Assembly: GCF_039414295.1 (NCBI RefSeq)
Contig: NZ_JBCITM010000035.1
Location: 1 to 11,925 of the forward strand
Source: Anoxynatronum sibiricum
GTDB taxonomy: Bacteria > Bacillota > Clostridia > Peptostreptococcales > Tindalliaceae
Reading direction: 5' to 3'
Length of the DNA stretch: 11,925 nucleotides
Shown: piece by piece, positions 6,682 to 11,925 of the stretch
Layout of the letters: each line of letters opens with the position of its first letter
Position numbering within the stretch: position 1 is the stretch's first letter
The notes under the pieces: generated by a model
What the model was told of the DNA's origin: nothing
Databases searched by the model: none
Seen by the model: the letters and a program-made list of their open reading frames with translations, nothing else
Translations under genes and position numbers: made by a program

Positions 6682-6894
6682 CTATTTGAACAGCCTTTTC
6701 AGCACGCTGAACACATCGAAGGTGGTTTTCTTGTAAATTTTGTTCTTAATGGCCCGCTCTGGGTTCTTGGCATACCCCATGCCTTTCATGCCATAAAGTG
6801 GGTTTACAGCCCCCTTCACCTGCCGCTTGATCTTCCCCGTGGTACGAGCCTTAACACGTTTCTTTAAACTTGGTGTGCGAAATCCAATTTTCAT
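6682..6894 (-). CDS. Small, very basic protein of unknown function (70 aa)
   Basis: The protein starts MKIGFRTPSLKKRVKARTTG, continues with VNPLYGMKGMGYAKNPERA and ends VLKRLFK. Lysine and arginine make up roughly a third of it and acidic residues are very few, so a nucleic-acid or membrane-surface binding role is possible but unproven. AAAGGAGG lies 5 nt before ATG 6894, which fixes the start; an upstream in-frame ATG at 6936 lacks a site. The composition and the KARTTGKIKRQVKGAVNPLYG pattern recall small hypothetical proteins of Bacillota phages and accessory regions; this is from memory and no function is known. It lies 69 nt after the NUDIX gene on the same strand and could be co-transcribed, as no terminator hairpin is visible between them. 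Confidence 0.7.
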   Translation of the reverse strand: MKIGFRTPSLKKRVKARTTGKIKRQVKGAVNPLYGMKGMGYAKNPERAIKNKIYKKTTFDVFSVLKRLFK

Positions 6895-6963
6895 GGTTGC
6901 CTCCTTTCGATGGTTTGCAAGTTGATTGTGCGGCATAAATGCAGCTTCCCTTTTTAGAAATAC

Positions 6964-7344
6964 TCAGCGATTTATTTTAGCAACCAAAGGCACATCTGCC
7001 GGTGCCAGCCGATAGCTTCCCATCTCCTCCACCGTCACCCATTGCACCCGGTCATGGTCTGTTAACCGCATGTCACCTTCAATAATCTTCGTCTCATATG
7101 CCATGAGCGTAATGGAAAAACCCTCATAGTGATGCACATTTTCACCCACAAAACCCTTCACTTTCACCACCAAGTTCATTTCCTCTTTCAACTCCCTGGC
7201 CAAACTTTCCTCCGGGGTTTCGCCCTTCTCAATCTTTCCACCAGGAAACTCCCAGAAGCCAGCCAGAGATTTCCCCGGGCGTCTTCGAGCAATCAGAAAT
7301 CGGTTATTTTCATCTTTTATAATGGCTGCAGTGACGTTGATCAT
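6964..7344 (-). CDS. NUDIX hydrolase, NudG/MutT-like (deoxy)nucleoside triphosphate pyrophosphohydrolase (126 aa)
   Basis: A complete NUDIX domain. The Nudix box runs about residues 36-58 (GKIEKGE, then ARELKEEMNL), keeping the RE-x-x-EE metal ligands; the usual Gly after EE-x is Asn. An early AAIIKDENNRFLIARR and WEFPGGK are typical of MutT-like enzymes, which hydrolyse NTP or dNTP to the monophosphate and pyrophosphate. The C-terminal YRLAPADVPLV closely resembles YPLAPADIPLL of E. coli NudG (Orf135), reported to act on CTP, dCTP and 5-methyl-dCTP, so a cytosine-nucleotide substrate is a reasonable but unproven inference. The length fits (NudG 135 aa). Start ATG 7344 has AGGTG 7 nt upstream. 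The gene lies 101 nt downstream of the SauUSI-like gene on the same strand with no terminator seen, so it may be in the same operon. Confidence 0.88.
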   Translation of the reverse strand: MINVTAAIIKDENNRFLIARRRPGKSLAGFWEFPGGKIEKGETPEESLARELKEEMNLVVKVKGFVGENVHHYEGFSITLMAYETKIIEGDMRLTDHDRVQWVTVEEMGSYRLAPADVPLVAKINR

Positions 7345-7445
7345 ATGTTTTCACCTACACTCATTTTGGGTTCAATTCAATGTTCATTGTTTTAGTGATC
7401 CAGCTTTGCCGCCAGAAATTTTCAACTTCACCAAACAGCCAAACA

Positions 7446-10400
7446 TTACAACACATTTTTGTTCGCTTTCGGTAGGAAATATGATGGCATTTCTTCTTTC
7501 AGTCTCCACACAAAGCTCATGGGAGCATCACCTTCATGCTTCACATATTCGGCTGTGCCCAAAAATACAAAGGGCGAGGCATACCCGTTTTCCTTTTTCC
7601 TATCCCGCACAAACAAGGCAATTTGATGATCCTGCTGGCGATGGTGAACATATCTCTTTGCAGTGGCACTGCTTGACCTGGTTCTGCTCTGGGTTTGCCA
7701 ATGAAACAATTGTTCACTGATGGCATAGTCTTCATATAAGGTGGACGGCGAAAAATCCTTTTCAGACTTGTTCAAGGTAACAAAGAACACATCGGTCTGC
7801 TTCTCTTCAAAATACTTGACGCCTTCTCGAAAAGCCGGTCGCTTCTCTTCATTGTAATACCCAAAGGCCGCCATAATCTGATTCATGGAATACCTGGCAT
7901 GTACCTTTAATGGGCACTGATAACTCAAGTCATGGTCAATTTCCATCACAGAAACCTCATGATAGAGATGGTCAACCACCTCAGTCAACTCAGCCTTTGT
8001 CCATGGGTCATCCAGTAGATCAGCGATCCCCTGCCACATACTTGAAAAACCTTCTTTGTGGGGAGGTTCCAAATAGAAGGTGTAATAAAGCATGGCAATT
8101 AGCAGCTGATCCTCTTCCATTTGAATCATCTCCCCCTGCAAAACATTTCGAATGAACCGCAGGAAGCTGACAGAATCCACGTGGAATAAACCACTGATCC
8201 GCTTGGCCAGCACGTCTCTCTTGTACCACTTAATAGGTTCTGAAGCGTTGGCTGCCACTTTCATGGAATGAAACAATCTTTTACCCGTCCGGTCTGTGCC
8301 ATAATAATCGTACACCCTCAATTGATAGTGTTCCAGAAAGTGTTTCAGCGTCAACTCTTTCCCCGTATCTGCTTCAAAGTATTGCATTTTAGCCATAATG
8401 TTTGCCCGATTGATAATGTGGTTTTTGATATTCTGCAGTACATACTCCTTGGCCTGCTTTTCCATCTGAATGTAACATCCTCTGGGTAGTTTGGAAAACC
8501 CCTTCTCCACATAGTGCTTCACCGAATGATTTGTTTTCCCCAGCAACGCTCTGAATTTTTCTTCATAATTGTATTTCTTATGGGCTTGTCCAACAAAGTC
8601 CAATACCGTCAAGCACTCTTTGTCCTCAGCAATTCTAAGACCCCTGCCTAACTGTTGCAGAAAAACGGTTAAACTTTCCGTTGGCCTTAAAAAGAGAATC
8701 GTATTTAGCTCTGGAATATCGACACCCTCGTTGTACAAATCTACCGTAAATATAAAAGTCAGTTTGCCACTGGTAAGTCTCCTTTGTGCCTGCTTTCGTT
8801 CCTCGTTTTTCACCTCCGAGTGGAGGGCCATGGAAGGAATGCCTGCTTCATTAAAGCGCATGGCCATGTATTCCGCATGCTCAATGCTCACGCAAAATCC
8901 CAGACCAATCACCTGATTCATGTCCGTTACATAGCGATGCAAACTGCTAAGAATCTGCTTCACCCGAAAATCATCTTGGGTCAGTACGTTGGATAACTCT
9001 TTTTGTTCATACCCCCCTCGCTTCCACGACAACTGGGAATAATCCACCGTATCCGACACAGCAAAATACTGAAACGGAGAAAGAAGTTTTCGATCAACAG
9101 CCTCTGGCAATCTCATTTCACTGGCAATGCGGTGGTCAAAATAATCCAATACATTTTTCCCGTCCATCCGCTCAGGCGTGGCCGTTAATCCAAGTAAAAT
9201 GGACGGTTGATAATAGCCGAGCAGCGCCTGGTAAGAATCCGCCTTGGCATGATGAAACTCATCCACAATGATGAAATCATAAAAATCGGCACTGGTATGC
9301 TGGGTAAAGTCTTTGCTGTTAAAGCTCTGAATACTGATAAAAAGATGATCAACCTGAGTTGGCATATGCCCGCCCACCAGTAAATCTCCAAAGTTGGGAT
9401 CACGGAGCACATATCTGAAGGTCTGCAGGCTCTGTCGCAGAATTTCCTCTCGATGAGCCACAAACAATAACCGACTTCTTCCCGGCTGCTTTTTTGCCTG
9501 ACGTTTGTAGTCAAAGGCAGCAATCACCGTTTTGCCCACACCCGTGGCTGCCACCAATAGGTTTCGGTGATAGCCATGCACCTCCCTCTCCACCTGAAGC
9601 TTTTCAAGGATCTCCTTTTGATAGGGGTAAGGATCAATGTTCATAAAGGCAAAGGCATCGTTGTTGTCAGAAGTGCTTGGTCGGAGTGCCCCTTGTAATT
9701 GCTCGCGATCTGCTTCAATTTCGCCATTGAAAGCCACAAACTCCTTGTCATTCCAATAACTCTCAAAAGTGGCTTCACATTTCTTAATGATATCGAAGGA
9801 ATCCCGCTCCGTCACTTTTATGTTCCACTCCAAGCCAGAGGTGAGGGCAGGGTTGGATACATTGGAAGAACCAATGTACACCGTTGAAAACCCAGTCTCT
9901 CGTTTAAAGTGGTATGACTTGGCGTGTAGGCGAGTACGCTTAGTGTCATAAGACACCTTCACCTGGGTATTGGGGAGCTTACTCAGTTCCTCCACCGCCT
10001 TATAATCCGTTGCCCCCATGTAAGAAGTGGTGATCACCCGTAGCTGACCACCTCCATGAGTAAAAGTTTTCAGCTCTTCCATCATACACCGAAGGCCACT
10101 CCATTTAATGAAAGAAACCAGCCAATCGATTTGATCGCAGGAAACAATTTCCCGCTTAATTTCTTCGATCATGCTGGGTTCATAATGAGACCCTGTGAAA
10201 AGAGAACTTTCCGACAAGGGGGTTACCGGTCGAATAACATCATGCGCCATCACGCTTCGGCTACTATTGATTTTTTCAACAACCGCTGTCAACACTTCCC
10301 CTTCTTCTCCAATTGCCAAGGCGTCAAATTCCTCTGCCGGCAGAGTCTCCGCCAACTGCTGGATCAACTGGTTGCACAACCTGATCTGACTCAACAAAGC

Positions 10401-10640
10401 TTCCCCCTCATCCCGGTTCTGCTCCCGGACCATTTGCAGGGCTTTTCGAGTCACATGGCCGATATACGCCGCCAGGTGTTTGCGCGCCTCTTCCAAGTCC
10501 AATGGTTCTTTGGATACTTCAAAAGGAGCTGGGAGATCAGCGGCTGCGGCTAAGTCTTCCATGCCCTTGATGGTTTCGCGGAGTTTTTTGTTGATGATTT
10601 GCTCGTACAGGCCGGGTTTGAGGGTAGTTGGTATTGTCAT
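7446..10640 (-). CDS. SauUSI-like type IV restriction enzyme: PLD nuclease - SF2 helicase - DUF3427 (1064 aa)
   Basis: Residues 1-135 are an uncharacterised, mostly helical region (LKPGLYEQIINKKL). Residues about 145-300 are a PLD-family nuclease domain with HAK (H239, K241) and GSSN (257-260). Residues 335-680 are a superfamily 2 helicase: Walker A TGVGKT (366-371), DEFH (460-463), TAT (486-488) and motif VI QQLGRGLR (662-669). The rest, about 730-1050, includes DUF3427 (YSMNQIMAAFGYY, VFFVTLNKSEKDFSPSTLYEDYAIS, then FVFLGTAEYVKHEGDAPMSFVW). The order PLD-helicase-DUF3427 is that of SauUSI (about 950 aa), which cuts 5-methyl- or 5-hydroxymethylcytosine DNA using ATP, DUF3427 reading the modified base. 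All catalytic motifs are intact. GAGGTG lies 5 nt before ATG 10640. The first 602 bp recur upstream as a broken copy. Exact specificity cannot be read from the sequence. Confidence 0.9.
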   Translation of the reverse strand: MTIPTTLKPGLYEQIINKKLRETIKGMEDLAAAADLPAPFEVSKEPLDLEEARKHLAAYIGHVTRKALQMVREQNRDEGEALLSQIRLCNQLIQQLAETLPAEEFDALAIGEEGEVLTAVVEKINSSRSVMAHDVIRPVTPLSESSLFTGSHYEPSMIEEIKREIVSCDQIDWLVSFIKWSGLRCMMEELKTFTHGGGQLRVITTSYMGATDYKAVEELSKLPNTQVKVSYDTKRTRLHAKSYHFKRETGFSTVYIGSSNVSNPALTSGLEWNIKVTERDSFDIIKKCEATFESYWNDKEFVAFNGEIEADREQLQGALRPSTSDNNDAFAFMNIDPYPYQKEILEKLQVEREVHGYHRNLLVAATGVGKTVIAAFDYKRQAKKQPGRSRLLFVAHREEILRQSLQTFRYVLRDPNFGDLLVGGHMPTQVDHLFISIQSFNSKDFTQHTSADFYDFIIVDEFHHAKADSYQALLGYYQPSILLGLTATPERMDGKNVLDYFDHRIASEMRLPEAVDRKLLSPFQYFAVSDTVDYSQLSWKRGGYEQKELSNVLTQDDFRVKQILSSLHRYVTDMNQVIGLGFCVSIEHAEYMAMRFNEAGIPSMALHSEVKNEERKQAQRRLTSGKLTFIFTVDLYNEGVDIPELNTILFLRPTESLTVFLQQLGRGLRIAEDKECLTVLDFVGQAHKKYNYEEKFRALLGKTNHSVKHYVEKGFSKLPRGCYIQMEKQAKEYVLQNIKNHIINRANIMAKMQYFEADTGKELTLKHFLEHYQLRVYDYYGTDRTGKRLFHSMKVAANASEPIKWYKRDVLAKRISGLFHVDSVSFLRFIRNVLQGEMIQMEEDQLLIAMLYYTFYLEPPHKEGFSSMWQGIADLLDDPWTKAELTEVVDHLYHEVSVMEIDHDLSYQCPLKVHARYSMNQIMAAFGYYNEEKRPAFREGVKYFEEKQTDVFFVTLNKSEKDFSPSTLYEDYAISEQLFHWQTQSRTRSSSATAKRYVHHRQQDHQIALFVRDRKKENGYASPFVFLGTAEYVKHEGDAPMSFVWRLKEEMPSYFLPKANKNVL
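10021..10622. repeat. 602-bp direct repeat, copy 1 (5' part of the intact restriction gene)
   Basis: This segment aligns without gaps to 11016-11617 at a constant offset of 995 bp. By eye there are six mismatches (10053, 10567, 10579, 10580, 10602, 10610) and a perfect 513-bp core (10054-10566). Five of the six differences lie in the last 56 bp, nearest the start codon. Codons 21 and 25 differ between the copies (Arg/Tyr and Lys/Glu); the other changes are silent. Confidence 0.95.
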
Positions 10641-10881
10641 GTGAGCACCTCGGGTTTTTGATATGTTTTACTTGTCAAATAAACTGCTTCTTAATCTGCA
10701 CGTTTTCATGATGCGTCTTCCTTTGAAGCAATACGTTTTACGTGAGCCTCTTTCACCAGATTACTTGCATTTATTCGGTGTATGCGCAACAAAATGCTTC
10801 CTATACAATGTTCAGCTTAGGTGATAGCTTAGGTGAAGCTTAGGTGATAGGTAAGCCAACCAAAATTTGATAAGCTATACG
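10641..10881. other. Leader region of the SauUSI-like gene
   Basis: This 240-bp stretch without a gene precedes the intact restriction gene. It contains the three iteron-like repeats and, next to the gene, a GAGGTG ribosome binding site. A TTGACA occurs about 33 nt before the start codon on the reverse strand, but no -10 box follows at a proper distance. There is a 35-codon open stretch on the reverse strand (IGSILLRIHRINASNLVKE, ending at TGA near 10709) with no recognised homology. No clear promoter is identified, so how the gene is transcribed is open. Read-through from the promoter ahead of the truncated copy is possible. Confidence 0.5.
10814..10848. repeat. Three tandem AGCTTAGGTGA(T) iterons
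   Basis: AGCTTAGGTGAT (10814-10825), AGCTTAGGTGA (10826-10836) and AGCTTAGGTGAT (10837-10848) follow directly on one another, with a partial AGGTAAGCC after them. The 11-12-bp period is close to one helical turn, so a protein binding them would sit on one face of the DNA. They lie in the leader of the restriction gene, about 170 nt before its start codon. They could be a regulator site or simply a small slippage product. Confidence 0.7.
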
Positions 10882-11019
10882 TTATCTTTCAGAATAGTAT
10901 TTTTGGTTTGGGCTAGTCGGTTTATTTGGAAGAGTTCTTTTTAACAACCCACCTTTAATAAGTGGATCGAGGAATCTTTTTGTAAAATCACTTGAATCTT
11001 TAACTCCCATAAAATTAAG
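10882..11019 (-). pseudogene. C-terminal winged-helix end of a Schlafen/AlbA_2 (RecG-like) ATPase
   Basis: The reverse strand reads LNFMGVKDSSDFTKRFLD, then PLIKGGLLKRTLPNKPTSPN and QKYYSER, stop TAA at 10882-10884. This matches, from memory, the last winged helix of AlbA_2/Schlafen-like ATP-binding proteins (annotated as RecG-like ATP-dependent DNA helicases), whose ends look like PL-E-GLL-RTIPDKP-S-NQKY. The first codons overlap the border of the duplicated restriction-gene segment at 11016-11019, so everything upstream in this gene has been replaced. Proteins of this family are frequent in mobile and defence regions. The remnant has no start signal and is not expected to be expressed. Confidence 0.6.
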
Positions 11020-11620
11020 AAGTGGTGATCACCCGTAGCTGACCACCCCCATGAGTAAAAGTTTTCAGCTCTTCCATCATACACCGAAGGCCACTCCATT
11101 TAATGAAAGAAACCAGCCAATCGATTTGATCGCAGGAAACAATTTCCCGCTTAATTTCTTCGATCATGCTGGGTTCATAATGAGACCCTGTGAAAAGAGA
11201 ACTTTCCGACAAGGGGGTTACCGGTCGAATAACATCATGCGCCATCACGCTTCGGCTACTATTGATTTTTTCAACAACCGCTGTCAACACTTCCCCTTCT
11301 TCTCCAATTGCCAAGGCGTCAAATTCCTCTGCCGGCAGAGTCTCCGCCAACTGCTGGATCAACTGGTTGCACAACCTGATCTGACTCAACAAAGCTTCCC
11401 CCTCATCCCGGTTCTGCTCCCGGACCATTTGCAGGGCTTTTCGAGTCACATGGCCGATATACGCCGCCAGGTGTTTGCGCGCCTCTTCCAAGTCCAATGG
11501 TTCTTTGGATACTTCAAAAGGAGCTGGGAGATCAGCGGCTGCGGCTAAGTCTTCCATGCCCTCGATGGTTTCGTAGAGTTTTTTGTTGATGATTTGTTCG
11601 TACAAGCCGGGTTTGAGCAT
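11015..11620 (-). pseudogene. Truncated second copy of the SauUSI-like gene (first about 200 codons)
   Basis: This open frame of 201 codons starts MLKPGLYEQIINKKLYETIE and is otherwise the same as residues 7-206 of the intact 1064-aa protein. It stops at TAA 11015-11017, immediately after VITTS. It carries the N-terminal helical region and the first part of the PLD domain, but ends before the HAK and GSSN catalytic motifs and has no helicase or DUF3427, so it cannot cut DNA. It keeps a good start: GAGGTG lies 4 nt before ATG 11620. The stop is created at the junction with the AlbA_2 remnant. It may be a dead copy, or a free N-terminal domain that could interact with the full enzyme; the perfect 513-bp core favours recent duplication or conversion. 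Confidence 0.85.
11016..11617. repeat. 602-bp direct repeat, copy 2
   Basis: The partner of 10021-10622 in the same orientation, 596 of 602 positions identical by eye. Its left border (TAAGAAG at 11016) is at the AlbA_2 remnant. Beyond its right border the two copies still look related around the start codons (GAGGTGCTCACATG against GAGGTGTCATATG, with a 15-nt insert in copy 1) before all similarity ends. Confidence 0.95.
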
Positions 11621-11667
11621 ATGACACCTCAAATTGTGAAATAGCATGCATTACTCACACATCTTTT

Positions 11668-11676
11668 TTTATAGCA
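11668..11676 (-). promoter_or_regulatory. Possible extended -10 promoter before the truncated copy
   Basis: On the reverse strand TGCTATAAA forms an extended -10 element (TGnTATAAA), about 48 nt before ATG 11620. The -35 region (near AGTCTG) is poor. If active it would transcribe the truncated copy and perhaps read on into the intact gene. Confidence 0.35.
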
Positions 11677-11701
11677 TTTTTACCGAAAACCAGACTTCCT
11701 C

Positions 11702-11917
11702 TTATAGAGTCAGTGATATTAAACGGTGTTCCTTCGCATGCAACTCATCAATGCTGACGACTTCTTTGCGAGGATCAGGCATTTCGCACTCCAGTATATT
11801 ACTCAACTTTCCCACCCAAGGGAAAGCAAAAAAACCTTGAAAATCGCTAATAAACATTCGTGAAAAACATATAGAGAACCCCCTGTAAGTGGTATAATAG
11901 AAGTATCCAAGTCCCAC
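11702..11917 (-). other. Right-edge open stretch, possible transposase N-terminal remnant
   Basis: The last 300 bases hold no intact gene. The reverse strand is open for 71 codons and includes LSNILECEMPDPRKEVVSID, followed by ELHAKEHRLISLTL and a stop. The MPDPRKE block resembles the IPDPR motif near the N-terminus of ISAs1/H-repeat transposases. The VSIDEL-AKEHRL part instead resembles the start of IS1182-type transposases (SIDELVP-DHLLRK). Neither match is convincing. ATG candidates at the window edge lack a ribosome binding site. It is listed so the region is not left blank; the assignment is open. Confidence 0.2.
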
Positions 11918-11925
11918 TAATACCA

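Noticed and set aside
10056..11548. Two identical 165-aa forward open frames (10056-10553 and 11051-11548)
   Set aside because: They are antisense to the two copies of the restriction-gene 5' end and identical only because the DNA is duplicated. They have no ribosome binding site or recognisable domain, and the reverse frame is clearly the coding one.
11893..11898. Forward TATAAT near the right edge as a promoter
   Set aside because: No acceptable -35 box at 16-18 bp upstream, and any transcript would leave the window at once.
1..11925. CRISPR arrays, tRNA or rRNA genes
   Set aside because: No regularly spaced repeats, cloverleaf-like segments or rRNA-like stretches were seen by eye on either strand.

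Overview
The window looks like part of an accessory region of a Bacillota chromosome, most probably Clostridia. The grounds are strong AGGAGG or GAGGTG ribosome binding sites, a TTG start, a copper-amine-oxidase-N-like 'stalk' domain on a secreted NHL protein, and mid-range base composition. The genus cannot be told from the sequence. All intact genes lie on the minus strand. The clear plus-strand features are broken remnants of mobile or accessory genes (DUF4143 ATPase, IstB, HicB).

Left third (1-2310). A DUF7010-like membrane protein runs off the left edge and abuts a shrunken DUF4143 ATPase remnant (299-490). Next come two overlapping genes for membrane proteins of unknown function (691-1509, then 530-694, joined by an ATGA stop/start overlap). 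A patchwork follows: the coiled-coil C-terminal tail of an unidentified protein, a 27-bp unit repeated twice in tandem, and an IS21 IstB ATPase lacking its N-terminus and normal C-terminus.

Middle (2311-6260). This is a two-gene surface or exported operon with a clear sigma-A-type promoter (TTGACC, 16 bp, TATAAT). A 481-aa secreted six-bladed NHL propeller with a stalk domain is followed 20 nt later by a 799-aa secreted FecR-domain protein. The latter carries a long polyproline segment, an InlB-B-like repeat and Ig-like modules. Upstream, on the other strand, is a HicB-type antitoxin remnant with an internal stop.

Right half (6682-11925). A 1064-aa PLD nuclease - SF2 helicase - DUF3427 protein has the architecture of the type IV, 5-methylcytosine-dependent restriction enzyme SauUSI. 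Downstream on the same strand are a NudG-like NUDIX hydrolase and a 70-aa very basic protein. Upstream, the first 602 bp of the restriction gene occur a second time, 995 bp away, in direct orientation and about 99% identical. Five of the six mismatches lie in the outermost 44 bp. This second copy stops where it is spliced onto the C-terminal end of a Schlafen/AlbA_2 (RecG-like) ATPase. Between the copies lies a 240-bp leader with three 11-12-bp iteron-like repeats.

The most interesting ideas are two. First, a 5mC/5hmC-dependent restriction enzyme is paired with a hydrolase whose E. coli relative destroys 5-methyl-dCTP. Second, the long direct repeat could reshuffle the 5' end and promoter of the restriction gene.
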